Assembly (NCBI RefSeq): GCF_016907545.1 | Contig: NZ_JAFBCD010000001.1 | Location: forward strand, 3,286,001-3,350,000 | DNA length: 64,000 bases | Direction: 5' to 3' | Source of the DNA: Paenarthrobacter ilicis | Lineage (GTDB): Bacteria; Actinomycetota; Actinomycetes; Actinomycetales; Micrococcaceae | Part shown: positions 7,634 through 16,784 of the stretch, one piece after another | Layout: each line of letters opens with the position of its first letter | How positions within the stretch are numbered: the first letter of the stretch is position 1 | Notes under the pieces: model-generated | What the model was told of the DNA's origin: nothing | What the model saw: only the letters and a program-made list of their open reading frames with translations | The model's database searches: none | Made by a program: the position numbers and the translations under genes

Positions 7634-8734
7634 ATGAGCGACGCCCTTGCCACCCCCGTCCGCATCAGCTCGGAGCCAGTCCAGCTCCAGGCGCTGGAAC
7701 CCATGCTGGAAAAGGTTCGCCAATCCGTGGCCGACGTCCCGGCATTGCTGGCTGTGTCTGCTGAGATCGGCCGGACTGCCCCGCAGCCGGGCGAAGGGAA
7801 CACTGCAAAACTTTGGGAGCTGCTGGCCTCGGTCACGTCAGTGGACGTGGCCGCCGGAAGAATCCTGGAACCACACCTGGACGCGGTGGGAATCCTGGCG
7901 CAGGCAGGCATGGACCAACCGGCAGGCGCTTGGGGGGTCTTCGCTGCCGAGGGCCCCGGGCTCAAGCTCACTGCTGATCGCGATGAATCAGGGGCCATTG
8001 TCCTCAACGGCTCCAAGCCCTGGTGCTCCTTGGCGGCCCACCTGGACGGCGCTGTCATCACTGCCCACACAGCAAATGGCACCCGGGCCGCGTTCGCCGT
8101 GGATCTCCGGCACCCCGGCGTGAGCGTGGAAACTCCCGCATGGACCAGCCGCGGCCTCAAGGAAATCCCCAGCGGCACAGTGCATTTTGACCACGTCCCT
8201 GCAGCTGAAGTGGGCGGCGACGACTGGTACTTTCAACGCCCGGGCTTCGCATGGGGTGGTATGGGCGTGGCCGCGTGCTGGCTGGGCGGCGCGGTCGCTG
8301 TGGCCCGGGACTACCGGAACGCCTTGTCCAAGGCCGCGGATAACGGCCGGGAACCTGATCAGATCGCGTTGGCTTCCCTGGGCGAAGTGGACCGCATCAT
8401 CACCTCGGCCACAGGCTACCTTGCCCAGGCTGCCGAGCGGATTGACGCCGGCCGCCTGGACAGGCCCGCCACGGCGGGTGGTGTGCCGGACGACGACGGC
8501 GCAGCGGACAACAGTGCGTGGAGCGAAGCGCTGCGTGTCCGCGGAACTGTTGCCTCCGCCGTCGAGCGCGTCATGGCGCTTGTCTCCCAAAACCGTGGCC
8601 CGGCACCGCTGGCTTTCGACGAGACGTACGGAAAGCGCATGGCTGACCTGGCGCTGTACGTCCGGCAGCACCACGCCATGCGTGACGATGCCCAGCTCGG
8701 CTCGATGGCACTGAAAGGCGACACAGGATGGTAG
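7634..8734 (+). CDS. Acyl-CoA dehydrogenase-like flavoprotein
   Basis: A 366-residue protein, matching acyl-CoA dehydrogenases in the middle domain: QAGMDQPAGAWGVFAAEGPGLKL, LNGSKPWCSLA and a beta-domain with VDLRHPGVSVE. The C-terminal helical bundle is shortened compared with the usual about 380-400. I cannot see the usual catalytic Glu block, so the reaction is open; in cassettes with a deacetylase and a glycosyltransferase it may oxidise an acyl or amine group. The stop overlaps the start of the next gene by seven bases, so the three genes 7634-10832 are translationally coupled. Confidence 0.78.
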   Translation: MSDALATPVRISSEPVQLQALEPMLEKVRQSVADVPALLAVSAEIGRTAPQPGEGNTAKLWELLASVTSVDVAAGRILEPHLDAVGILAQAGMDQPAGAWGVFAAEGPGLKLTADRDESGAIVLNGSKPWCSLAAHLDGAVITAHTANGTRAAFAVDLRHPGVSVETPAWTSRGLKEIPSGTVHFDHVPAAEVGGDDWYFQRPGFAWGGMGVAACWLGGAVAVARDYRNALSKAADNGREPDQIALASLGEVDRIITSATGYLAQAAERIDAGRLDRPATAGGVPDDDGAADNSAWSEALRVRGTVASAVERVMALVSQNRGPAPLAFDETYGKRMADLALYVRQHHAMRDDAQLGSMALKGDTGW

Positions 8735-10092
8735 CTTTCACCCACGCCGACGCCGGTACACCCGAAGCTGAATGGGCTGCATCCGGCGTTGCCGCCCTTG
8801 CGGAACTCCCCCTCGACGCGGCCGAGTTGGCGGCACGGACCTTCGTTGTGATCGCAGCCCACCCGGACGATGAAACCCTGGGCGCCGGCGGACTGATGCG
8901 GAAGCTGCACGCCGCCGGCGCGGACGTCAGAGTTTTGCTCTGCACCGCCGGTGAGGCCTCGCACCCGGACTCGCCCAGTACGACGCCGGAACAGCTTGCC
9001 GCTGTGAGGCTCGCAGAGTTCGGATCGGCTGTGCCACTGCTGGCTCCCGCAGCTACCTGGACGTACCTGAAGCTCCCGGACGGGCAACTGGCAGCCCACA
9101 CGGACAGCATCGCCGGCTCCATTCTGGATGCCGTGGCAGCAAGTGGGAAGGACCCTGAGAACGTGGTGCTGGTGGCACCGTACCGGTCCGATGGGCACAC
9201 CGATCACGACACGCTCGGCGCCCTGGCGGCAAGGATGGCCCAGGGCAACGGCTATGGACTGTTGGAATTTCCCATCTGGTACTGGCTGTGGGCCAATCCG
9301 GCCGTCGACACGTGGCGTTCCTGGGTTCGGGTTCCTTTGAGCAGAAGTGAACAGCACGCCAAAGCTCAAGCTATGCGTGCCCATGCATCCCAAACCGAAC
9401 CCCTGTCAGAGCTGCCCGGTGACGAAGTGCTGCTGTCCGATGCTTTCCAGGAACACTTCGCCCGGCCCTGGGAGACCTTTGCCTGGCATCCGTCGCAACG
9501 CGGCACCAACAGCGCTGCGGACGCAGAGCGGATTTTTGACGAGGTGCACAACCGGGAAGACGATCCTTGGAACTACACCACCAGTTGGTACGAGCGGCGT
9601 AAGCGTGCCCTCACCCTGGCGGCACTCCCGCAGGAAACGTACGCGTCTGCCCTGGAGATTGGGTGCTCCATCGGCACCCTCAGCGAGGCCCTGGCACCGC
9701 GATGCCAGGAATTCCTGGGCGTGGACGCCAGCTCCGCCGCCGTTTCGCAGGCCACCACACGGCTGGAGGCGTTCCCCTCCGCCCACGCAAAGCACCTCAC
9801 GCTTCCCCGGGAATGGCCCTCCGGAACCTTTGACCTGATCGTCTTATCCGAGGTTGGCTACTACTTTTCGCCCGAGGAACTCGCCGGGCTGCTGGCACGC
9901 ATCCAGGAGTCAACCCGCCCCGGCGGAACACTGCTGCTGTGCCACTGGCGGCACCCCATCTCCGGCTGGGAATTGGATGCCACGTCCGTCCATGCGATGG
10001 CCCGGCAACAACTCGGATGGCCCACATACGGGCTCTACGAGGAAAAGGACTTCGTGGCGGAGGTCCTCCTGGCACCGGACGCCGCGCCTTGA
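8728..10092 (+). CDS. Bifunctional PIG-L (LmbE) deacetylase / NodS-like SAM methyltransferase
   Basis: A 454-residue two-domain protein. Residues about 35-235 are a PIG-L/LmbE N-deacetylase with the metal motif AHPDDETLG (His-Pro-Asp-Asp) and a later SDGHTDHD motif supplying the third ligand. From about 275 the methyltransferase begins with DDPWNYTTSWYERRKR, then motif I ALEIGCSIGTLSEALAP and VDASSAAV, the pattern of the NodS N-methyltransferase family. The natural reading is deacetylation of an N-acetyl sugar followed by N-methylation of the freed amine. Sits between an acyl-CoA dehydrogenase and a GT2 with overlapping stops and starts on both sides. Confidence 0.9.
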   Translation: MVAFTHADAGTPEAEWAASGVAALAELPLDAAELAARTFVVIAAHPDDETLGAGGLMRKLHAAGADVRVLLCTAGEASHPDSPSTTPEQLAAVRLAEFGSAVPLLAPAATWTYLKLPDGQLAAHTDSIAGSILDAVAASGKDPENVVLVAPYRSDGHTDHDTLGALAARMAQGNGYGLLEFPIWYWLWANPAVDTWRSWVRVPLSRSEQHAKAQAMRAHASQTEPLSELPGDEVLLSDAFQEHFARPWETFAWHPSQRGTNSAADAERIFDEVHNREDDPWNYTTSWYERRKRALTLAALPQETYASALEIGCSIGTLSEALAPRCQEFLGVDASSAAVSQATTRLEAFPSAHAKHLTLPREWPSGTFDLIVLSEVGYYFSPEELAGLLARIQESTRPGGTLLLCHWRHPISGWELDATSVHAMARQQLGWPTYGLYEEKDFVAEVLLAPDAAP

Positions 10093-10832
10093 TACGCCCC
10101 GCACGGATCAGTGGCGTGGGGGTGGTGATGCCCGCCCACAATGAGGAAGACCACATGGGGGCGGCCTTGGCTGCGCTCCGGGTTGCTTTGGACGAGCTGC
10201 AAACCGCACATCCACGGGTGACGGCGGCCGCAACGATCATCCTGGATCATTGCAACGACAACACAGCAGACATCGCGCTGGCCCATGCGTCCGCTGATCC
10301 CCGCGTGAACGTCGCTGAGGTGCAGCTTCGCAACGTCGGCGGCAGCCGAGCCCACGGCGTCCGCTCGATTCTGCAACTCTTTCCCGGGATCCGCGCTGAG
10401 GACGTCTGGATTGCAAACACCGATGCTGATTCCATGGTTCCCCGGCACTGGCTCAGCCGCCAACTGGACATGGCCAATACCGGAGTGGACGCCATACTGG
10501 GCTCTGTAGAACCCGAACCCCGCGACCTGGACCAGGCCGTCCTCCGGCGCTGGCTGGAACTGCACCCGTTCCGCGAAAACCATTCACACGTTTACGGGGC
10601 CAACCTGGGAATCAGGGCTTCGGCCTACTTGGCGGCGGGCGGTTTTCCGGACCTGAGCTCGCACGAGGACCGCGAGCTGGTGGAAAAGCTTCACGGGCAG
10701 GGCTTCAACGTGCGGTCCACGGACACTATCCGCGTGATCACTTCCGGACGGACCCTCGGCCGTGCACCCTTGGGCTTCGGCGCCTACTTGCGGTCCCTGG
10801 CAACCGAGCTTCCTGCTGCCACCGGCGGTTAG
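10089..10832 (+). CDS. Family 2 glycosyltransferase
   Basis: A 247-residue GT-A enzyme without membrane helices: VVMPAHNEEDHM at the start, LDHCNDNT, then the DxD-type NTDADSMVP, and a C-terminal SSHEDRELVEKL acceptor block. Non-processive by size. I chose TTG at 10089, whose bases overlap the TGA of the deacetylase/methyltransferase gene; a GTG at 10119 is possible. Longer starts read out of frame through the previous gene's coding sequence. Probably transfers the sugar that the upstream deacetylase/methyltransferase acts on, or glycosylates the product. Confidence 0.85.
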   Translation: MIRPARISGVGVVMPAHNEEDHMGAALAALRVALDELQTAHPRVTAAATIILDHCNDNTADIALAHASADPRVNVAEVQLRNVGGSRAHGVRSILQLFPGIRAEDVWIANTDADSMVPRHWLSRQLDMANTGVDAILGSVEPEPRDLDQAVLRRWLELHPFRENHSHVYGANLGIRASAYLAAGGFPDLSSHEDRELVEKLHGQGFNVRSTDTIRVITSGRTLGRAPLGFGAYLRSLATELPAATGG

Positions 10833-10848
10833 TGCGGCCGTCCCACTG

Positions 10849-11727
10849 CTAGGAACTTGAGCGCGGATGCATGATGCGCATCTGGTCCCAGGTGCGCTCC
10901 GAGGCCGCGATGTTCTGGTTGGAGCGCTCGCGATCCAGGGAGGCGAGCTCGACGGCGATCGCCTGGACCGCGGTGACGGCACCTGTCAGGGATGGGAAGA
11001 AACCAGCTCCCTCCGTAGGCACCACGATCCGGTGATCAGCGTGGACTGCCACCGGCGAACCCGCGCTGTCCGTGATGGACACAATGGGTGCACCCAGGTT
11101 ATGGGCGATCTCGACGGCGCGCATGGTGCTGTCATAAACCCTCCAGAGGCTGATGGCGCTCACCAGGTCTTCCGCGCCGAGCCGGGCGATGGCGTTGGTG
11201 AGCGCGGCGACGTCGGCATCCAGGAGCCGCACGTTGTACCCGGCAATTATCGCGTTGTGTTCTAGGGCCTTGCCGGGGATGGCATAGCTGCCGGCGGCGA
11301 CAATGAACGTTTGCCGTGCGCCCGCAATCGCCGTCGCAATATTGTGGATGGATTCGGCGTCCAAAGTGCGCTCAAAATGGGCCAGATTGGCACGATCAGT
11401 GGAGACTGCTGCCTGCGCCGGACTGCTGATGTGGCCGTTGTGTTCAGCGGCAACTTCCACAGCGCTCAGCGATGCCAGGAACCGTGACCGCAGCTCGAAC
11501 TGGAAGTCTGCCCACCCCTTGAATCCCAGTGTTTGAGCGGTTCTGGTGACGGTTGAAGCATTCGACGCGGCCACGGCTGCGATGTCGCTGACAGAGCCGT
11601 AGGACGCAAGCCGGGGCTGGGACCGCAGGATGCCTATCACCTGCATTTGGCGTGCTGCGAGCTTGCGCCCTTGGACACGACTGTCCAGCCACTCGGTCAA
11701 CGTTGACGAGTCGAAATCTTCTTCCAC
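10849..11727 (-). CDS. MurR/RpiR family transcriptional regulator
   Basis: A 292-residue protein with an N-terminal HTH of the RpiR type (GSVSDIAAVAASNASTVTRTAQTLGFKGWADFQFELR, about 43-80) and a C-terminal SIS sugar-phosphate-binding domain (TFIVAAGSYAIPGKALEHN; ISLWRVYDSTMRAVEIAHNLGAPIVSITD). Starts with GTG at 11727. Divergent from the MFS-GAF-amidohydrolase operon, which it probably controls; an inverted repeat in the shared promoter region (11775-11790) is a candidate site. Its stop faces the GT2 gene stop at a gap of 16 bases. Confidence 0.88.
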   Translation of the reverse strand: MEEDFDSSTLTEWLDSRVQGRKLAARQMQVIGILRSQPRLASYGSVSDIAAVAASNASTVTRTAQTLGFKGWADFQFELRSRFLASLSAVEVAAEHNGHISSPAQAAVSTDRANLAHFERTLDAESIHNIATAIAGARQTFIVAAGSYAIPGKALEHNAIIAGYNVRLLDADVAALTNAIARLGAEDLVSAISLWRVYDSTMRAVEIAHNLGAPIVSITDSAGSPVAVHADHRIVVPTEGAGFFPSLTGAVTAVQAIAVELASLDRERSNQNIAASERTWDQMRIMHPRSSS

Positions 11728-11774
11728 CTATTGACCTACCTCACACTTTGGCCTTAACTTCGATACATCGCATC

Positions 11775-11790
11775 TGCACGGATCTGTGCA
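11775..11790. promoter_or_regulatory. Inverted repeat in the RpiR/MFS divergent promoter
   Basis: TGCAC (11775-11779), six bases, GTGCA (11786-11790), with further matching AT steps two bases outside each arm. It lies between the GTG of the RpiR gene and the MFS start, 46 bases before the latter. Candidate RpiR operator. Confidence 0.4.
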
Positions 11791-11835
11791 TATTCCTCAA
11801 AATGTACAACTTGGCCCACTTTGGCAGGAATCACC

Positions 11836-13230
11836 ATGTCTCTTACAGCACGCTTGGATCGACTCGCTCTCAGTCGACCACACTACAAGCTTCTCCTCAT
11901 TGGAGGCCTTGGCTACTCGTTCGACGGAATGGACGGGGCGGTGGTTGCCTTCCTGCTCCCGCGCATCCAGGAATTGTGGGGCCTCAGCACAGCCAGCCTC
12001 GGATTAGTGGGCTCCGCAGCGCCATTCGGCTTCTTCTTCGGCGCCATCCTGGCGGGGTGGATGGGCGACCGATTTGGCCGCAAGAAGGTCATGCTGTGGG
12101 CTCTGGCGTTCTACTGCCTCATGTCGATCGTGGCTGCGATGGCCCCCAACTTCGAAATCTTCCTGATTGCACGGATCTTTGCAGGATTGGGGGCAGGCGC
12201 TGAAAGCGTGATCATCGCACCGTTCCTGTCCGAGTTCATCCCCCCGAAGCGCCGTGGCTGGTTCATTGGAACCCTTGCCGGCTTCTTCTCCTTCGGCTTC
12301 GTAGCCGCCGCACTGATCGGACGCTTCGTGGTTCCGCTGGGCGAGGACGGCTGGCGCTGGGCACAGGTCATCACGGCAGTTCCCATCCTCCTGCTGCTCT
12401 GGTGGCGTCGAAGCCTGCCCGAATCACCCCGTTACCTCATCAGCCAAGGCCGCATCGCAGAGGCAACCGAAGTGGTGGACCGCTTTGAGCAGAGCGTCGT
12501 GAAAGCTACCGGGAAGCCCCTTGCTCCCTTGCCGGCAGTCGAGGAAGAGATCACCAAGCACGAACAGAAGATCAGCATCTGGAATGCCCTGAAGTTCATG
12601 TGGTCCAAGGCGATGCGCCGCCGGACAGCAGTCATTTGGCTGATCTGGTTCGTCATCACCTTCTCCTACTACGGCTTCTTCTCCTGGATCCCAACCCTCC
12701 TGGTGGGCCGCGGCATCACCATCACCAAGAGCTTCGAGTTCTCCATCCTTATTTACCTCGCACAAATCCCCGGCTACTTCTCCGCTGCGTGGTTGTGCGA
12801 CCGGATTGATCGCAAGAACACCATCGCCCTCTACCTGGCGGGATCTGCCATCAGCGCGTTCTGGCTGAGCCAATCCAACGACTCCGGCATGATCCTGCTG
12901 GCTGCCGCCACATTGTCCTTCTTCCTGAACGGCACCTACGCCGGCGTCTACGCCTACACGCCGGAGCTCTTTCCCACCTGGATGCGCGCCACGGGTGTTG
13001 GCCTGGCCAGCGCCGTGGGCCGCATCGGCAGCATCCTGGCACCGTCCATCATCGGTATCTTCGCCGCCTCCCTCGGCTTCGGTGGAGTGTTCACCATGAC
13101 CACGGTGGTGCTGACCATTGGCGTGCTGGGAGTGGTGATCTTCGGAGCTTCCACGGCAGGGAAGTCCTTGGAGGACATCAACGCCCGTACCGGAAATGAT
13201 CCGGCAACAGCAGGAACCATCAGCAAATGA
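11836..13230 (+). CDS. MFS transporter, aromatic-acid/metabolite:H+ symporter type
   Basis: A 464-residue 12-helix carrier. Helix 1-3 region reads GGLGYSFDGMDGAVVAFLLP and AGWMGDRFGRKKVM; the second half has AWLCDRIDRKNTI and TPELFPTWMRATGVGLASAVGRIGSI, the 'PE-pT-RatG' pattern of the sugar-porter/AAHS groups. An importer is therefore likely. The ATG at 11836 has AGGA six bases upstream. First gene of an operon with a GAF protein (ATGA overlap at 13227) and an amidohydrolase, so it probably imports the amidohydrolase substrate. Confidence 0.88.
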   Translation: MSLTARLDRLALSRPHYKLLLIGGLGYSFDGMDGAVVAFLLPRIQELWGLSTASLGLVGSAAPFGFFFGAILAGWMGDRFGRKKVMLWALAFYCLMSIVAAMAPNFEIFLIARIFAGLGAGAESVIIAPFLSEFIPPKRRGWFIGTLAGFFSFGFVAAALIGRFVVPLGEDGWRWAQVITAVPILLLLWWRRSLPESPRYLISQGRIAEATEVVDRFEQSVVKATGKPLAPLPAVEEEITKHEQKISIWNALKFMWSKAMRRRTAVIWLIWFVITFSYYGFFSWIPTLLVGRGITITKSFEFSILIYLAQIPGYFSAAWLCDRIDRKNTIALYLAGSAISAFWLSQSNDSGMILLAAATLSFFLNGTYAGVYAYTPELFPTWMRATGVGLASAVGRIGSILAPSIIGIFAASLGFGGVFTMTTVVLTIGVLGVVIFGASTAGKSLEDINARTGNDPATAGTISK

Positions 13231-13742
13231 GCGGACACTTCATGACAACCGACAGAACCTTTCACCAGGCATTCCAGACTTTGCGGAAAGATCCCGGCGT
13301 CGTCCTCTTCACCGCACTGCAGTGGATCCCGCAACGCTCCAGCCTCAAGCGTCTTTTCACCAGCCACCCGGACGAGTACCCGGTAGGCGGCGAGAAGACA
13401 GTGGAGATTTCGCCCGGCTGGCTGGGAACGGTCATCGAAGAGAAGGAGCCGTTCCTGGCACCCGATCTGACGGCGTTGCGGGAAGTCTTTGCAGACTCCG
13501 AACTCATCCAGCAACTCGGCTGCGGGGCGGTCATCAACGTCCCCGTGCTCGACCACCACAACAACGTCGTGGGTGTGTTGGCCCTCCTGGACGCAGAAGG
13601 CAAGTACACGCAGCACAGCGTGGACACCGCCGTCGGCGTCATCAACCAGAACCTGGCCGCCCTTGTGCAGGCCTTTGAAGCTCATCCCACCGAAACCAAA
13701 GCCCCCGAATCCACCGAAGCACCTGCGAAGGACACCGTTTAG
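13227..13742 (+). CDS. GAF-domain protein
   Basis: A 171-residue protein whose residues about 20-150 form a single GAF domain (FADSELIQQLGCGAVINVPVLDHHNNVVGVLALLDAEG is the typical end of the fold). No output domain is attached. Its ATG overlaps the MFS stop. Free-standing GAF proteins in catabolic operons may sense the substrate or act as small catalytic or chaperone subunits; nothing in the sequence decides. The tail (ETKAPESTEAPAKDTV) is low complexity. Confidence 0.8.
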   Translation: MSGHFMTTDRTFHQAFQTLRKDPGVVLFTALQWIPQRSSLKRLFTSHPDEYPVGGEKTVEISPGWLGTVIEEKEPFLAPDLTALREVFADSELIQQLGCGAVINVPVLDHHNNVVGVLALLDAEGKYTQHSVDTAVGVINQNLAALVQAFEAHPTETKAPESTEAPAKDTV

Positions 13743-13743
13743 C

Positions 13744-14964
13744 ATGAGCACCGCCCCACTTGTCATCCGCAACGCCAGCGTCCTGGACGTTGAGGCGGGC
13801 ACCTACTCAACTGCCGACGTCGTTAGCGTTGACGGGAAGATCAGCAGCGTCGGCCGTGATGTTGAGGCGCCTTCCGGCGCGCGGGTCATCGATGGCACAG
13901 GCAAGTTTGTCATCCCGGGCCTGATCGATGCCCACGTCCACGTGGTGGCATCCAGCGCCGACTTCCGCTCGCTCACCTACACACCGGCCTCTTATGTCTA
14001 CGCGCAGACGGCCCGGATCATGGGACAGATGCTGCGCCGCGGCTTTACCACTGTCCGAGATCTCTCCGGGGCGGATTTCGGACTGGCAATGGCACAGGAA
14101 GAAGGCCTGCTGGAAGGGCCGAAAATCCACTTCTGCGGCCATGCGTTGAGCCAGACCGGCGGCCATGGGGACATGCGCCTGCCCGGCGAGGACCATGATC
14201 CCAACGGCCGGGGGTGCTGCGGGATCGGACGGGTGGCCGATGGTGTTGACGCTGTTCGCGCTGCCGCCCGCGACGAGATCCGCAAGGGTGCCCACCACAT
14301 CAAGATCATGGCGTCCGGCGGTGTCTCCTCGCCCACGGACCGTATAGATTCCACCCAGTACTCCATGGAAGAAATGCGCGCAGCAGTGGAGGAGGCACAG
14401 GCTGCCAACCGCTACGTTGCCGCCCACGCCTACACCGGCCGGGCCATCAATCGTGCGCTTGAAGCCGGCGTCCGTTCGATTGAGCACGGCAACCTTCTTG
14501 ACGACGAAAGCCTCAAACTGTTCGTGGAAAAGGACGCTTTCCTGGTCCCCACTTTGGTTACTTACTGGGCGCTGAAGGAAGAGGGCAAGGAGTTCGGGCT
14601 CACGGAGGAAATGTGGGCCAAGGTGGACTCCGTGCTCACCAGCGGCCTCGAAGCGATCGGCCGCGCGCACGAAGCCGGCGTGAAAATGGCTTTCGGTTCC
14701 GATCTCTTGGGCGGCATGCACCGCCACCAGAACGAACAATTCAGGCTGTTGGGTAAGGTCCAGCCGGCCATCGACGCCATTCGCGCTGCAACCACGACGG
14801 CGGCCCGTCTGCTTGAGCGCGAGGGCCAACTTGGCGTCATAGCCCCGGGCGCGGATGCGGACATGCTGATCCTGGACGCCGATCCGGTGGCCGACATTTC
14901 CGTTCTGGCCGATATTGCCGATCACCTGGATGTCCTGATTCAGAATGGTCGGGTTGTGGACTGA
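13744..14964 (+). CDS. Metal-dependent amidohydrolase (imidazolonepropionase / Xaa-Pro dipeptidase-like)
   Basis: A 406-residue TIM-barrel amidohydrolase. Metal motif GLIDAHVHV near residue 60; HHIKIMASGGVSSP with the bridging Lys; AAHAYTGRAI and IEHGNL supplying the two His; MAFGSDLLGGMH with the catalytic Asp. The C-terminal part ends in the usual small beta domain (GADADMLILDADP). Belongs with the 'amidohydrolase family / peptidase M38' group that cleaves imidazolone, dipeptides, organophosphates or mycotoxin amides. Starts one base after the GAF stop; terminal gene of the operon. Confidence 0.88.
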   Translation: MSTAPLVIRNASVLDVEAGTYSTADVVSVDGKISSVGRDVEAPSGARVIDGTGKFVIPGLIDAHVHVVASSADFRSLTYTPASYVYAQTARIMGQMLRRGFTTVRDLSGADFGLAMAQEEGLLEGPKIHFCGHALSQTGGHGDMRLPGEDHDPNGRGCCGIGRVADGVDAVRAAARDEIRKGAHHIKIMASGGVSSPTDRIDSTQYSMEEMRAAVEEAQAANRYVAAHAYTGRAINRALEAGVRSIEHGNLLDDESLKLFVEKDAFLVPTLVTYWALKEEGKEFGLTEEMWAKVDSVLTSGLEAIGRAHEAGVKMAFGSDLLGGMHRHQNEQFRLLGKVQPAIDAIRAATTTAARLLEREGQLGVIAPGADADMLILDADPVADISVLADIADHLDVLIQNGRVVD

Positions 14965-15218
14965 CGTTGATTGCCGGAGCGCCCCCGGGCCGGCCTTTCA
15001 CGTCAGGGCCCGAAGGGATCTGAGAGAGGAACGGCGTGGGGGCGCGGGAACGTGTATTCGGTCACACTTCTTCGAATTGACTTGTCAACGGCACCGGGCA
15101 GCATGAACCATGAATGAGGGAATTCGTTCCCATACAAGCTGAATCAGCAATCCTCACCGACGAGGATGCGGGCCCCGGGCAAAGAAGCTTGGGGCTGTCA
15201 CCGGCCTGAGTGAAAGTA

Positions 15219-15395
15219 ATGACAATGACGACACATACTGACTCCATCACGCTGAAAATCTGGGACAACGCGTCCATCGATCACACCATCGATGCCGCCG
15301 TTCAGTCCCTCTCACACCGTGCCGCAGCGGAAAACTGCGGAATTGCGGTGACCCTCAGCGGTCCCAAAACCTTCACCGTCAGCCTGAGCCGCTAA
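15219..15395 (+). CDS. Small conserved-looking protein of unknown function
   Basis: A 58-residue protein with alternating strand and helix propensity (SITLKIWDNASIDHTIDAAVQSLSHRAAAENCGIAVTL). Starts are possible at GTG 15210, ATG 15219 and ATG 15225; no clear SD decides. The case for a real gene is that a very strong hairpin terminator begins 18 bases after the stop and that the stretch stands alone in its own intergenic region. I do not recognise the family. Confidence 0.55.
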   Translation: MTMTTHTDSITLKIWDNASIDHTIDAAVQSLSHRAAAENCGIAVTLSGPKTFTVSLSR

Positions 15396-15413
15396 GCAGC
15401 CCACGCCAAACAG

Positions 15414-15453
15414 CAAGAGGACGACGCCGGAACCTCCCGGCGTCGTCCTCTTG
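15414..15453 (+). terminator. Strong hairpin terminator
   Basis: Perfect 17-bp arms (15414-15430, CAAGAGGACGACGCCGG; 15437-15453 its complement) with a 6-base loop, followed by CGTTTAA. The strongest hairpin in this part of the window. Confidence 0.85.
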
Positions 15454-15646
15454 CGTTTAAGCGGCCGCCGCCGCCGTTATCCCCTCTTAAATCCTGCTAA
15501 GTGCCCGCGCCGGGCCATTCGTTATGCCGTTTAAGAAACCTTGAGTGAACCTTGAGATTTACTTGACCGTTTGTGTGTCCCTTTCTTGCGTTGCCGTTGG
15601 AAATCTATGTGAGTCAACACTTCAACGCACGAACGGAGGGATCACA

Positions 15647-16777
15647 ATGCTTACGGAAATCGCGGTCCACGCAGACACAACTGAGACAGCGGCCATGCGT
15701 CGTGCGTCCCACCGCGCCGCCGGTGGAGTGGTCACGGTGCTGGTCCCGGCACACAACGAGTCCGCAGGCATCACCGAGACCCTGACCTCCTTGAACAACC
15801 AAACCCGCCGGCCGGACCGCATCATTGTTGTTGCGGACAACTGCACAGATGACACTGAGGAACTGGCCCTGGCCCAGGGCGTTGAAGTTATCCGGACTGT
15901 TGGCAACAAGGACAAGAAGGCCGGCGCCCTGAACTTCGCCCTCAGCGAGCTGCTCCCCGGCGCCGATCCCGAGGACCTGGTGTTGGTGCAGGACGCCGAT
16001 TCGCAGCTGGCCTTGGACTTCATTGAGAACGCCACAAAGAACCTCCTCAAGGACGACCTCCTGGGCGCCGTGGGCGGCGTCTTCAGCGGTGGTCCCGGCG
16101 GCGGTTTCGTGGGACACCTGCAGCGGAACGAATACGCCCGCTACGCACGCGACGTCAAGCGCCTCCACGGCAAGTGCCTGGTGGTCACCGGAACGGCAGC
16201 ACTGTTCCGGGTCAAGACGCTCCGCGACGTGGTTGCTTCCCGGTTGCAGGGCACGCTCCCTCCCGGAAACGGCAAGGGCGGCGTCTACGACACCTCGGTG
16301 CTGACCGAGGACAACGAACTCTCCTTCGCCCTGCTGACGCTGGGCTACCGGATCGCTTCACCTTCCAACTGCACCCTGGTTACCGAGGTCATGCCCACGT
16401 GGCGTGAACTGTGGGCCCAGCGGCTCCGCTGGAAGCGCGGCGCCGTAGAGAACTGCGTGCAGTACGGCTGGACCAAAATCACCAGGCCGTACTGGGGACG
16501 CCAGTTCCTTTCCATGATCGGCGTCCTGGTGACGGTGGCCTACTTCGGCTCCATCATTTTTGCGCTGGTCTCAGGAATGGGATTGAACCTCCAGCCCTTC
16601 TGGGTAGCAGTTACCGGAATATTCATCCTGGAACGCGTAGTTACCGTGCGGTTCCGGGGCTGGAAGTACATGCTGCTCGCCGCAACCATGTACGAAACCG
16701 TGATCGATATGTTTCTTCAGGCCGTGCACGCAAAGGCATACCTGGATTCAGCACTCAACAGAAAGAAAGTTTGGTAG
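15647..16777 (+). CDS. Processive family 2 glycosyltransferase (HAS/cellulose-synthase-like)
   Basis: A 376-residue protein. The GT-A half has VLVPAHNESAGI, VADNCTDDTEEL, the DxD block VQDADSQL, TEDNELSF and the QRLRW (QxxRW) motif, i.e. the D, DxD, ED, QxxRW set of processive beta-glycosyltransferases. The C-terminal part carries two to three membrane segments (FLSMIGVLVTVAYFGSIIFALV; FWVAVTGIFILERVVTV). The ATG at 15647 has GGAGGG six bases upstream. It therefore probably makes and exports a polysaccharide. Followed after seven bases by a mini-protein with an LAxTG sortase signal. Confidence 0.9.
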   Translation: MLTEIAVHADTTETAAMRRASHRAAGGVVTVLVPAHNESAGITETLTSLNNQTRRPDRIIVVADNCTDDTEELALAQGVEVIRTVGNKDKKAGALNFALSELLPGADPEDLVLVQDADSQLALDFIENATKNLLKDDLLGAVGGVFSGGPGGGFVGHLQRNEYARYARDVKRLHGKCLVVTGTAALFRVKTLRDVVASRLQGTLPPGNGKGGVYDTSVLTEDNELSFALLTLGYRIASPSNCTLVTEVMPTWRELWAQRLRWKRGAVENCVQYGWTKITRPYWGRQFLSMIGVLVTVAYFGSIIFALVSGMGLNLQPFWVAVTGIFILERVVTVRFRGWKYMLLAATMYETVIDMFLQAVHAKAYLDSALNRKKVW

Positions 16778-16784
16778 ACGACTC

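Noticed and set aside
8728..10092. Considered a mycothiol pathway (MshB-like) deacetylase
   Set aside because: The fused NodS-type methyltransferase and the neighbouring acyl-CoA dehydrogenase and GT2 do not fit mycothiol synthesis.
14965..15209. Possible riboswitch or leader RNA upstream of the 58-residue protein
   Set aside because: Short inverted repeats (GGGAA/TTCCC, CCTC/GAGG) exist, but no pattern of a known actinobacterial riboswitch was found.
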